Source: Pirellulaceae bacterium (lineage in GTDB: Bacteria; Planctomycetota; Planctomycetia; Pirellulales; Pirellulaceae). From it: a DNA stretch of 64,000 nucleotides. The translations under genes were made by a program, and so were the position numbers. The DNA lies in NCBI GenBank assembly GCA_026004775.1, contig BPJU01000007.1, positions 248,001 to 312,000 of the forward strand, given 5' to 3'. Below, in pieces: positions 18,234 to 27,310 of the stretch (its first letter is position 1; every line of letters begins with the position of its first letter). The notes beneath the pieces are model-generated. The model was not told the origin of the DNA and did not search any database. It saw only the letters and a program-made list of their open reading frames with translations.

Positions 18234-20507
18234 GTGCTGGTGGTTGGCGCCGTTTGGGTATCGCGTTCGGACCGAGCGTGCTTCGTCCATGGCCAGGCTG
18301 TGGGAACCGGCGAGGCGGTGGTGGTATTTGACGAGGTGGATGCGTCGGTGCGCGGCTATCTGGAGCAGGCTCAGCAGTTCTTCTCTGCTCGCCAATGGTC
18401 CGAAGCCGTCCAGATGTTGCGCCGCGTGATGGAGACTCAGGGGCAGAAGTTGATTTGGCTGCCGGATGCTGGGGACGAGCCGTTGCGGCGGTACGTGCCG
18501 GTGCATTGGTATGGGCAGTTGCAACTGATGCGTTGGGGGGCGGCGTCACCGGAGGTATTAGCCGAGTACCGTTCGGCGACAGCGGCGTTGTGTGAGCCGT
18601 TGTGGCAAAAGGCGCAACAGCACGATGAGCGCGCGTTGCGGGAGCTGCTCGAATACTTTTTTCTCACCGAATTCGGCGCACGGGCTGCGCTTCTTTATAG
18701 CGAAATGGAATTGGAACGCGGCAATACGGTTACCGCACGCGGGTGGCTGGAAAGGCTGCATCCGGCCATGCGGTCCGCCTCGGGGGTGCCCGGCATCCCT
18801 GCGGGGCGTCCGCTGTGGTTGTTCTTACGCGTCGAAGGAACTTTGCCGGAATGGCTCCAGATGCCGCCGGCCGCCGGGAGCAGTGCCTCGTTCTTGGCGC
18901 ACCTGAACGCTCCTGTCGGCTTGGACGAATTACGTGCGCGAGCCTACGCCGTGTCTCGCTGGGAAGGGCGGCAGGAGCGGATCGAGCGTGAGCGGCGATT
19001 GCTGGCCGAATTGTCAAGCGACGCGCAGGGTACGTTGGCCGGTCGATCCGGCTCGTGGCTAGACTTGATTGACTCGTTGCCGGTTGGCCGGCAATCACCC
19101 AGCGAATGGACCACATTTGCCGGCGACCCGCAGCGCAATGGGGTATGGCCGGAAGACAAGGATCCTGGGGGGCGGCCGTTGTGGAAAGTGGCGTTGCCGC
19201 CGGTAGCGGTCGGCCCGGACCCGCTGGCGGATTTCGGCCAGGCTCGGGTGGGCGAGGGGCCGGACTGGGCTCTGGCTTATTGGCCGATTGTCCGGGATGG
19301 GCAGGTTTGGATCGCCCAGGCCAATGGTATACGCGTGTTGGATTTGGCGACAGGAAGGCCGCTTTTTGGTGCAGTCCGCGGTGGTCCGCCCGGGCCTGAG
19401 AACACGGGCTTGGTTTATACGCCGCCCGGTCCATGGCTTCCCCGGCAGCAAGCCGGCAGACTCCGCTTGGGCGTACCCCGCTATACGCTTTCCAGTTGGG
19501 GACCGTTGGTTTTCGCCCGATTAGGATCGGCTGTAACGCGGGGGCGGGGTGCGTTGGATTTTGAAGAGGCCCCCTCGAGTTGGATAATCGCTTTGGATGC
19601 GGAAGCTGAGGGGCGATTGTGTGAAGGTTTTCCGATCGAGCCCCCCAGCCGGGAGTGGACGTTTGACGGGACTCCCGTAACGGACGGCCAGCGGTTATGG
19701 GTGGCATTGCGGCGGCAAAGCGACGGGCGTGCCGAAGCGGCGATCGCGGCCTATGATCTGGCAGGAGGAAGGTTGTTGTGGATGCGACCTTTGGCAACGG
19801 CCGAGAGCGTGGGGCGCGGTCGATGGGAGGAGGCCACGCATAACCTTTTGACGCTCCATCAAGGAACGCTCTACTGCAAGCTGGACCTGGGCTTTGTAGC
19901 GGCTGTAGAGGGCGCCACGGGGCGTCTGTTGTGGCTGGTGCGCTATCCGCGGCGCCTGGTCGATCCTGACAACCCGGACGGAGTGGGCCGGCATGGTTTC
20001 CGGGACTTGACACCGGTGTTGGCTTACCACGATACGCTGGTGGTGGCGCCGGCGGACTCGGACCGGTTATTTGCTTTGGACGCTTTCAGTGGGCAGGTGC
20101 TTTGGTGCCAGCCGGCCGATATCGGTTCGGACATCGTCCATCTGCTGGGGATCAAGGACGAGACGCTGGTGGCTTCCGGCGATTACTTGTACTGGATTGA
20201 CGTGCGTTCGGGTCGTCTGCGGGCCCAGTTCCCTCCGCTCGTGCAGCGCGACCCTGTGGCGGCTCGGCCTTCGCCACGCGGGTATGGTCGAGGGCTGATC
20301 GCCGGAAAACGCGTTCTGTGGCCGACGCGCGATGCGTTGTACTTGTTTGATGTGGAGCCGGCAGGGCCTGCCGGTGCGGAAGTGGCGGTGCCGGCCGGGC
20401 AGCCGCGCCCCTGGTCCTGGTACGGTGTTGAGCCGGGTCATCTGGTTCCGGCATCCGATCGGCTGTTGATCGCGGGGACAAGCCAGTTGGCTGCTTTACC
20501 TTGGTAG
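18234..20507 (+). CDS. Exported PQQ-like beta-propeller protein
   Basis: About 757 aa. The start is uncertain: GTG 18234 or 18240 are the first starts downstream of the 59-aa gene that occupies the neighbouring frame. A short hydrophobic N-terminus is followed by an alpha-helical, TPR-like part (YLEQAQQFFSARQWSEAVQM). From about residue 280 come several beta-propeller blades of the PQQ/BamB kind (GRLLWMRPL, GRLLWLVRYPRR, GQVLWCQPAD). No catalytic residues are recognised. It is the last gene before a rho-independent terminator. Functions of such planctomycete propellers are generally unknown. Confidence 0.75.
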   Translation: MLVVGAVWVSRSDRACFVHGQAVGTGEAVVVFDEVDASVRGYLEQAQQFFSARQWSEAVQMLRRVMETQGQKLIWLPDAGDEPLRRYVPVHWYGQLQLMRWGAASPEVLAEYRSATAALCEPLWQKAQQHDERALRELLEYFFLTEFGARAALLYSEMELERGNTVTARGWLERLHPAMRSASGVPGIPAGRPLWLFLRVEGTLPEWLQMPPAAGSSASFLAHLNAPVGLDELRARAYAVSRWEGRQERIERERRLLAELSSDAQGTLAGRSGSWLDLIDSLPVGRQSPSEWTTFAGDPQRNGVWPEDKDPGGRPLWKVALPPVAVGPDPLADFGQARVGEGPDWALAYWPIVRDGQVWIAQANGIRVLDLATGRPLFGAVRGGPPGPENTGLVYTPPGPWLPRQQAGRLRLGVPRYTLSSWGPLVFARLGSAVTRGRGALDFEEAPSSWIIALDAEAEGRLCEGFPIEPPSREWTFDGTPVTDGQRLWVALRRQSDGRAEAAIAAYDLAGGRLLWMRPLATAESVGRGRWEEATHNLLTLHQGTLYCKLDLGFVAAVEGATGRLLWLVRYPRRLVDPDNPDGVGRHGFRDLTPVLAYHDTLVVAPADSDRLFALDAFSGQVLWCQPADIGSDIVHLLGIKDETLVASGDYLYWIDVRSGRLRAQFPPLVQRDPVAARPSPRGYGRGLIAGKRVLWPTRDALYLFDVEPAGPAGAEVAVPAGQPRPWSWYGVEPGHLVPASDRLLIAGTSQLAALPW

Positions 20508-20531
20508 TAACTGCTGTCAGACTACACACAG

Positions 20532-20556
20532 GAGCCGCGGGGACGGCTCGCTTTTT
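20532..20556 (+). terminator. Rho-independent terminator after the respiratory gene run
   Basis: A perfect 6-bp stem GAGCCG (20532-20537) / CGGCTC (20544-20549) with a 6-nt loop is followed by GC and five Ts (20552-20556). It lies 25 bp after the propeller gene stop and separates the oxidase run from the MoxR cluster. Confidence 0.75.
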
Positions 20557-20654
20557 GTGGTGGTGTGTAGGGGCGTGTGACGGGTGCTGTGTGGGGCGGC
20601 CCCAGGGGCATTCGGCAAGGTTGCCCGACGCTGCCCGCAAGATGAGGGTGAATC

Positions 20655-21719
20655 ATGGACATGCCGGCCAGCGACCTTGAGGCGATCCAGACGCTGCAGC
20701 AGGCCTATGAGCGCGTGGTGGCCGAAGTGGCCAAGGTGATTGTCGGGCAGCGGCAGATTGTCGAGCAACTGATGGTGGCGATGTTTGCTCGGGGGCATTG
20801 TCTATTGATCGGCGTGCCGGGCTTGGCCAAGACGCTGCTCGTACGCACTCTGGCCAACACCTTGTCGCTGGATTTCAATCGCATCCAGTTTACGCCCGAC
20901 CTGATGCCGGCCGACATTACCGGCACGGAAGTGATTCAGGAGGATCGCGCGACGGGCAGTCGCGAATATCGTTTCGTCAAGGGGCCGATTTTTGCCAATG
21001 TGGTGTTAGCTGACGAAATCAATCGCACGCCCCCCAAGACTCAGGCAGCGCTGTTAGAAGCGATGCAGGAGCATCAGGTTACCGCGGGCGGGCAGCGGCA
21101 TCCGTTGCCGGAACCATTTTTTGTATTGGCCACCCAGAACCCACTGGAGCTGGAGGGTACCTACCCGCTGCCGGAAGCCCAACTGGATCGATTCATGTTC
21201 CAGGTGGCGATCGATTATCCGTCGGAGGACGAAGAATTGGAGATCATCAAGCGCACGACGGCCGACGTGGAGGTCCAGGTCGGTCGGGTGCTGGACGGCA
21301 GCGAGATCCGGCAGTTGACGCGGTTTGTCAGGCGGATACCGATCGCCGACCACGTGGCCCGTTACGCCTTGCGGTTGGCCAGGCGGACGCGGCATACGCG
21401 CCCGGAGGCGCCGGATTTTGTGCGCCGCTATGTATTGTGGGGAGCCGGGCCTCGGGCCAGCCAATATCTGGTGTTGGGGGCCAAAGCGCGGGCGGCCCTG
21501 TACGGCCGCCCGTATGTGAGCCTGGAAGACATCCGGGCCGTGGCGCGGCCGGTGTTGCGCCATCGACTGAAGATGAATTTCCTGGCCGAATCCGAAGGCA
21601 TTACCGCCGAATGGATCCTGGACCGGTTATTGGAGAGCACGCCGGTGGATGCTGGGGGGGACGATGAGCACGACCCGCTTGCGCGAGTATTTCGAGCCGC
21701 AGACGCTGGCGAAGCTTAA
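20655..21719 (+). CDS. MoxR family AAA+ ATPase
   Basis: This encodes 354 aa from the ATG at 20655. The AAA_3 ATPase core is complete: Walker A GVPGLAKT at residues 53-60, Walker B NVVLADEINRTPPKTQAALL, sensor motif FFVLATQNPLELEGTYPLPEAQ, and a C-terminal helical lid. MoxR ATPases act as chaperones with VWA-domain partners. Here the next genes encode a DUF58 protein and two VWA proteins, the usual arrangement. The 3' end overlaps the DUF58 gene start by 56 nt. Confidence 0.95.
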   Translation: MDMPASDLEAIQTLQQAYERVVAEVAKVIVGQRQIVEQLMVAMFARGHCLLIGVPGLAKTLLVRTLANTLSLDFNRIQFTPDLMPADITGTEVIQEDRATGSREYRFVKGPIFANVVLADEINRTPPKTQAALLEAMQEHQVTAGGQRHPLPEPFFVLATQNPLELEGTYPLPEAQLDRFMFQVAIDYPSEDEELEIIKRTTADVEVQVGRVLDGSEIRQLTRFVRRIPIADHVARYALRLARRTRHTRPEAPDFVRRYVLWGAGPRASQYLVLGAKARAALYGRPYVSLEDIRAVARPVLRHRLKMNFLAESEGITAEWILDRLLESTPVDAGGDDEHDPLARVFRAADAGEA

Positions 21720-22572
21720 AGGGTTGCGCCTGCGTGCGCAGCGACTTGTGGAAGGGCTGCTATCCGGGTTGCATCGCAGCCCGCGTCGCGGCTTCTCGAT
21801 CGAGTTTGCCGAGCACCGGGAATACGTGCCGGGCGACGACCTTCGCTACCTGGACTGGAAAGTCTTCGGACGCACCGACAAGCTGTATCTCAAACAGTTC
21901 GAGGACGAAACGAATCTGATTGCCTATCTGGTGTTGGACACCAGTGCCGGCATGGCGTATCAGGGCCCGGCGGCTCCCTGGTCGAAGTGGCACTATGCCC
22001 AGTGTTTGGCGGCCGCCCTGGCTTGGCTGGTGTTGAACCACCACGATGCGGTTGCCGTGGCGACTTTCGACGAGCGGTTGCGGCGGTTTGTGCCGCCGGC
22101 GGGGGGCACCGGCCAATTGGACAATGTTCTGCGGGTGCTGGACGAGGTGGAGCCTTACGGCCCGACTCGCGTCGCTCAAGCCTTGCAAGAACTGGCGACG
22201 CGGCTGCCTCACCGAGGTGTGGTGATCGTGTTGAGTGACCTGTTCGACGACGCCGAATCGGTGTTGCACGGATTGCGGGCCTTGCGGTTTGCGCGCCACG
22301 ATGTGGTCGTTTTTCAGGTGCTGGATCCGGCGGAGGTGGAGTTCGATTTCCAGGAACCGACCCGCTTCCTGGGGCTGGAGGTGCTGCGGCGGTTGGCGGT
22401 CGATCCGCGAGCCTTGCGGCGCGGGTACATGGCCGAGTTTCGAGCGTTTTGTGACCGGTTGCTGGACGGTTGCCGGCGGGTGGGGATCGAGCTTTGGCCG
22501 GCGGTCACGTCGCGACCGCTGCACGAACTTTTGGTGCCGTTCCTGGAGCGGCGGGCGCAGCGGATCGTCTGA
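21664..22572 (+). CDS. DUF58 domain protein
   Basis: This encodes 302 aa from the ATG at 21664, inside the end of the MoxR gene. The DUF58 signature is clear (FAEHREYVPGDDLRYLDWKV, then LYLKQFEDETN). A following VWA-like fold has a degenerate metal-site motif, LVLDTSAGMAY. DUF58 proteins are near-constant partners of MoxR ATPases and usually precede VWA proteins, as here. The precise function is unknown. Confidence 0.93.
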   Translation: MSTTRLREYFEPQTLAKLKGLRLRAQRLVEGLLSGLHRSPRRGFSIEFAEHREYVPGDDLRYLDWKVFGRTDKLYLKQFEDETNLIAYLVLDTSAGMAYQGPAAPWSKWHYAQCLAAALAWLVLNHHDAVAVATFDERLRRFVPPAGGTGQLDNVLRVLDEVEPYGPTRVAQALQELATRLPHRGVVIVLSDLFDDAESVLHGLRALRFARHDVVVFQVLDPAEVEFDFQEPTRFLGLEVLRRLAVDPRALRRGYMAEFRAFCDRLLDGCRRVGIELWPAVTSRPLHELLVPFLERRAQRIV

Positions 22573-22608
22573 AGGCGAAAGCGGTTCACTGAGGAGAAAA
22601 CTTCGCGG

Positions 22609-24831
22609 ATGGGTGGGTGGACTTTCGCGTCGCCGGCTCTTTTGGGTTGGGCAGCGGCAGCAGCCATCCCGATCCTGCTGCATCTGTTGATGCGCCGCCG
22701 GTACCGGGACAGTCCATGGGCGGCGATGCAGTTCCTGGAAGCCGCCTTGCGCCGCCAGGCTCGGCGGTTGCGTCTGGAGCAGTGGCTGGTGCTGTTGGTG
22801 CGCACGCTGCTATTGCTGTTGGCGGCACTGGCCTGGGCGGAACCGCTTTCCGCGCCGCCTTCCCAGATAGGCTTGCCCCAACCGCGCCACACGCTGTGGT
22901 TGCTGGTTGTCGACGATTCCTATTCCATGCAATATGCTGCCGAAGAGCGATCATTGTGGGACGAAGCCAAGCTTCAAGTGGCGTCGCTGGTGCGAGCCGC
23001 TTCTTCCGGCGATGCTTTCCTGCTGGTGGCGATGGGGAAACCGCCTCGAGCTGTTGTATCGGAGCCCGTTTACGCAGCCAGCGACTTGCTGGCGCAACTG
23101 GACGACTGGCAGCCGCGGGACACGTCGGCCGAGTTGGCTCCGGCGTTGAATCTGGTCGAACAGCTCCTGCGCCGCCACACCACACGGGACGCGCGGTGGC
23201 AACAAGCGGCCATCTGTGTCTTTACGGACTTACAAGCCCTAACGTGGAATGCATGCCAACAGCCGCAGGTTCGCAGCCAGATTGCCCGCTTGGCGGAATC
23301 GGCTCGATTGCACGTCGTGCCGCTAGGCAGCGGTTGGCGAAACGCCGCGGTGACTCGGCTTGAACTTCAGTCGCCGGTGATCCTGGTCGGAGATCAGGTG
23401 CATGCACTGGCCGAAATCCGCCGTTTTTCGGCCCAGGAGCCGCGCTCGGCCCAGGCCACGTGGCTCGTCGATGGCCAGCCGGTAAGCAGCGTCGAAGTCG
23501 ACTTGGCCACCGGCTCGAGCGTCCTGAATTGGAGTTATCGGCTGGCCGATCCGGGACAACATACGATTGCTCTGCGCGTCGAGCGGCTGGATCCTTTGGA
23601 GGTAGACAACCAGCGATACCAGGTGATCACCGTGCGTGAGGGATTGCGAGTGCTGTGCGTGCAGGCCGATCCGGTCAAGACGCGCCCGCTGATGTGGGCG
23701 ATGCAGCCCGGTGGAGGGGATGGGGCGGAGGGGCAAGCGGCTGTTCGCGTCCAGAGCGTAACTCCCAGCGGCCTCCGCGATCAGGAGCTTAACACTTTCG
23801 ACGTGGTGTGGCTGGCCGATGTGCCGGAAATCTCTCAGGAAGAAGCGGACTGGCTTGCCCGGTTTGTCGAGTCCGGTGGTGCGTTGATTGTTTCGCCGGG
23901 AGATCTGACGCAGGCGTCCCGCTTTAATGACATCATGAGCCGGGATAAATCGAGCCTGCTACCGGCCCGGTTCGGAACGCTGGTTTCGGGCGCCGAATAC
24001 CATTTCGATCCGCTGGAATACCGGCACCCGGTGGTGCGCCCATTTGCGGGCCAGGAACGTGCCGGCCTGCTGACGCTGCCCGTGTGGCGGTACTATAAGC
24101 TCGAGCTGCCCGAGGAACCGCAGGTTCGGGTGTTGCTGGCTTACGACAACGGGGATGCGGCGATTGTGGAGCGCGATTACGGTGCCGGGCGAGTGATCGT
24201 TTGGTCGACGGCCGCCGGTGACAGCTCGGCACTCCGCAGCCCGGCCTGGAATGAATCGGCCGCATGGCCGTCGTTCGTGCCGCTGGTGCACGAAATGCTC
24301 TGGTGGGCCTGCTCACGACACTACACGTTCCACGCGGCTACGGTGGGCGAGCCCCTTGCGGGAGTACTCCCCTTGGAGGCACAGCGGAGCGAGCTGCAGG
24401 TGCTGACTCCTCGAGGTATTTCGGTGAAGGTGCCTGTCGAGCGGCACTCGGCCGAACAGAAAGCCTCCTGGCGCTTCGATGAAACCTGGTGGAGCGGCTG
24501 GTACCGCGTGGAAGGCCTGTCGGCCACCAGCGGTGCCTCCTGGTATGCGGTGAATGTCGACCCGGCCGAAGGGGATTTGAGCCGGCTGGAGCTCTCCTTG
24601 ATTCCGTCGCAGTTCCAACAGGGTTTGCCGGATGCCGGAGTGCGGTCGGCTGGAGAGGACGAATCGGCGCCGACCGTCTCGTGGGCACGTCCCTTGTGGG
24701 CGGCGGTGCTGGCACTGCTGTTGCTCGAAAGTTTTCTGGCATGGCGGTTCGGCGCGGCGCGTGCCGTGAAACGATCGCCCGTGGCGGTGATGCCCTCGCT
24801 CCGCGGGATGACGCGCTGGCGTTTGCGTTAG
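22609..24831 (+). CDS. BatA-like membrane protein with VWA domain
   Basis: This encodes 740 aa from the ATG at 22609, 12 nt after GAGGAG. The N-terminus (FASPALLGWAAAAAIPILLH) is the BatA-type membrane segment, followed by a second helix at about residues 60-80. A VWA domain with the metal-site motif VVDDSYSMQY starts near residue 100. A long extracytoplasmic region follows and the protein ends with a transmembrane helix near residue 700. It belongs to the MoxR/DUF58/VWA system encoded here. A role as a membrane receptor or complex scaffold is family-level inference. Confidence 0.85.
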   Translation: MGGWTFASPALLGWAAAAAIPILLHLLMRRRYRDSPWAAMQFLEAALRRQARRLRLEQWLVLLVRTLLLLLAALAWAEPLSAPPSQIGLPQPRHTLWLLVVDDSYSMQYAAEERSLWDEAKLQVASLVRAASSGDAFLLVAMGKPPRAVVSEPVYAASDLLAQLDDWQPRDTSAELAPALNLVEQLLRRHTTRDARWQQAAICVFTDLQALTWNACQQPQVRSQIARLAESARLHVVPLGSGWRNAAVTRLELQSPVILVGDQVHALAEIRRFSAQEPRSAQATWLVDGQPVSSVEVDLATGSSVLNWSYRLADPGQHTIALRVERLDPLEVDNQRYQVITVREGLRVLCVQADPVKTRPLMWAMQPGGGDGAEGQAAVRVQSVTPSGLRDQELNTFDVVWLADVPEISQEEADWLARFVESGGALIVSPGDLTQASRFNDIMSRDKSSLLPARFGTLVSGAEYHFDPLEYRHPVVRPFAGQERAGLLTLPVWRYYKLELPEEPQVRVLLAYDNGDAAIVERDYGAGRVIVWSTAAGDSSALRSPAWNESAAWPSFVPLVHEMLWWACSRHYTFHAATVGEPLAGVLPLEAQRSELQVLTPRGISVKVPVERHSAEQKASWRFDETWWSGWYRVEGLSATSGASWYAVNVDPAEGDLSRLELSLIPSQFQQGLPDAGVRSAGEDESAPTVSWARPLWAAVLALLLLESFLAWRFGAARAVKRSPVAVMPSLRGMTRWRLR

Positions 24832-24874
24832 ACGCGGCAGCGCGTGAACCTTGCCAAGCGGTTGGTGGTTGTGG

Positions 24875-27193
24875 ATGTGGAACTTCATTAGGGACATTTT
24901 GGTTGGCAGCCCGCCGGGACTTCAGCGACGGCTGGTCCACGACTATCCGTGGCCCCATTGGACCGCCGTGCTGTTGATATTGATGGGCTGGCTGTTTGTG
25001 TGGCTGATCTATCGCCGGGAAACCGGTCGCCGTTCGCTTCGCTTGGCGGCTGCTCTGCTGCGCGCCGCCGCTGTGTTGCTGCTGGTCGCGGTTTTTCTTT
25101 ACGGCTGGCAAGTCGTAACCGACGTGACGGACGTGCCGGATCTGGTGGTGTTGGTGGATGATTCATCCAGCATGCTCCACCCGGATGTCGCGCCGCCGGA
25201 TGTCGGCAGTCGTTCGCGGATCAGCCGATGGGAATGGGTGCAGAGGCGTTTGCGGGGCGATGGTTGGCTGGAAACGTGGCGCGAACGATACCGCGTGAAG
25301 CTGTTTCGAATTGCCGGTGACGTACGACCTGTAGCCGAACCGCAGGCAGACGACTCCTGGCAGTGGGACTCGCAAGCCACAGTCCATCAGGCCAGCCGGT
25401 TGGGTGAGGCGCTTCGGTCGGTGGTCGAGCAGCAGCGGGGTCGCCCGACGGCGGCGATCGTACTTTTTTCCGATGGTGTGGTTACCGATGGGATTGGGTT
25501 AGCGGAGGCGGCGGCCGACGCCCGGCGATTGGCGATCCCCGTGTATACGGTGGGCGTGGGCGATCCGAAGCCGTCCCGGGATTTTGCCATTACCGATATT
25601 CTCGGTGACGATGCCGTTTTTGTCGGCGATGTGGCTCATTTCGACGTGCGCTTGGCGGCGCGAACGGGGGAAAAAGAATCTCTGTCAGTGCGCGTGCGCC
25701 GCAAAGAGTCGGAGCAAGTTCTCGCTGAACGCTCGGTCCCCATAACTCCCGATACCCCGACGCTCACCGTGCCGCTGGCGTTTCGAGCCGATACGGTGGG
25801 CGATTGGGAATTGGTCTTCGAGCTGGAGGCGGCCCGAACCGATACCAATCCGGGCAACAACAAGGCCGAGCGGCGGTTGTCGGTGCGCGATGAAATGCTG
25901 CGCGTCTTATACGTGCAACAATATCCCAGCTTCGACTACCGCTATTTGAAACAATTGTTGGAACGGGGACTATTGCCAGGAAGACCTGGGCAGAAGGCGA
26001 TCCAGTTGCATGTGGTGCTTCAGGAGGCCGATGCCGAGATCGCGTCGATCGACGCATCGATCATTCGTGCGTTTCCGGTCGATCGCGGTGAGCTCTACCG
26101 GTATGACGTGGTGGTGTTCGGCGATGTCGATCCGGCGTATTTTCCGTCGAGTCTGGTCGATAATCTGGTGGCGTTTGTGGAAGAGCGGGGTGGCGGCTTG
26201 GTGGTGATTGCCGGACCTCGCCATACCCCGTGGGCTTACCGGGCGACACGGCTTGCGCGGTTGTTGCCGGCGCCTCCCGAACAGATCTTTCCGCCTTCTG
26301 ATTCGCGTTCCGGATACCAGGTCGCGCTTACCGGGTTGGGGCGGTCTAGCCCACTGGTGCAACTGGGCGCTTCAGAACAAGAGGGTGTCTGGTCGGGCAT
26401 GCCGCCGCTGTATTGGATGGCCCAGGCCCGGCAGTTACGGCCTGCTGCCCGCACGCTGCTGGAGGCCCGTGCCCCGGACGGAACCACCTGGCCGCTGCTC
26501 CTCGTGCAGTTCGTCGGTGCCGGGAAGGTGGTGATGTTGATGACCGACGAGTCGTTTCGTTGGGCCAGACATCCGGACGGAGAAATTTATTATGCCCGAT
26601 TCTGGCTGCAAATTTTGCGCTATCTGAGCCGTTCCAAGTTGTGGGGTAACCAAAGCGGGGTGGAGTTGGAGGTGGAGCGCGAGCGGTACCAGCCGGGGGA
26701 AGTGGCGACGATCACGGTACGGTTCTTGGACGAACGGCAGGCACCGGTGGCCGAGGACGGTGTGACGGTGCTGATCGAGCACAGCAACGGGCAGCGGCAG
26801 TCTCTGGTGCTGACTCGCGATAGTTTGCGCCGCGGACTTTTCCGGGGAGGCTGGCCGGCTCGGTCCGAAGGCGAATACCGAGTCTGGCTGGCCGCGCCGG
26901 TGTTGAGCGGGCAGCCGCCCGCAGCACGCTTTTCGGTGGTGGCTTCCGGTGGCGAACAGGCCCGACTGGAATTGGACGGCGAGCAACTGCGGCGGTGTGC
27001 CGAAGTTTCCGGAGGTAAGTATTTTACCATCGACCAGGCTGATCGGTTGCTCGAGCACCTTCCGGCCGGCCGGAAGGTGCGCATCGAGTCACTGCCGCCG
27101 CGTCCCTTGTGGAATACCCCCTTGGTGGCCATGCTGTTCATTGTGCTGCTCACCGCCGAATGGATCATCCGTAAATGGGGTGGAATGGTATAA
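24875..27193 (+). CDS. VWA-domain membrane protein with glutamine-amidotransferase-like region
   Basis: About 772 aa from the ATG at 24875; a TTG at 24851 is also in frame. Two N-terminal helices (residues about 25-45 and 60-80) precede a VWA domain with metal-site motif LVVLVDDSSSML. Further on lies a class I glutamine-amidotransferase-like region (VEERGGGLVVIAGPRHTPWA), here with no evident catalytic Cys, then a beta-rich domain and a C-terminal helix (WNTPLVAMLFIVLLTAEWII). It follows the first VWA gene by 43 bp and is the second VWA component of the MoxR cluster. Confidence 0.82.
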   Translation: MWNFIRDILVGSPPGLQRRLVHDYPWPHWTAVLLILMGWLFVWLIYRRETGRRSLRLAAALLRAAAVLLLVAVFLYGWQVVTDVTDVPDLVVLVDDSSSMLHPDVAPPDVGSRSRISRWEWVQRRLRGDGWLETWRERYRVKLFRIAGDVRPVAEPQADDSWQWDSQATVHQASRLGEALRSVVEQQRGRPTAAIVLFSDGVVTDGIGLAEAAADARRLAIPVYTVGVGDPKPSRDFAITDILGDDAVFVGDVAHFDVRLAARTGEKESLSVRVRRKESEQVLAERSVPITPDTPTLTVPLAFRADTVGDWELVFELEAARTDTNPGNNKAERRLSVRDEMLRVLYVQQYPSFDYRYLKQLLERGLLPGRPGQKAIQLHVVLQEADAEIASIDASIIRAFPVDRGELYRYDVVVFGDVDPAYFPSSLVDNLVAFVEERGGGLVVIAGPRHTPWAYRATRLARLLPAPPEQIFPPSDSRSGYQVALTGLGRSSPLVQLGASEQEGVWSGMPPLYWMAQARQLRPAARTLLEARAPDGTTWPLLLVQFVGAGKVVMLMTDESFRWARHPDGEIYYARFWLQILRYLSRSKLWGNQSGVELEVERERYQPGEVATITVRFLDERQAPVAEDGVTVLIEHSNGQRQSLVLTRDSLRRGLFRGGWPARSEGEYRVWLAAPVLSGQPPAARFSVVASGGEQARLELDGEQLRRCAEVSGGKYFTIDQADRLLEHLPAGRKVRIESLPPRPLWNTPLVAMLFIVLLTAEWIIRKWGGMV

Positions 27194-27310
27194 TCAACCG
27201 GTGAGAGGCTTCCCCGCGGGCCTGTTTTCCATACATGTGTGGCGGCTAAGCGCCATGGGGCGGCCCGTCGTGGGCGGCGGGTGGCTGGGGGACTTTGCGA
27301 GGCTCTGTAG

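Noticed and set aside
24875-27193. Active glutamine amidotransferase
   Set aside because: Only the fold-like GGGLVVIAGP region is visible; no convincing nucleophilic Cys or His/Glu pair.
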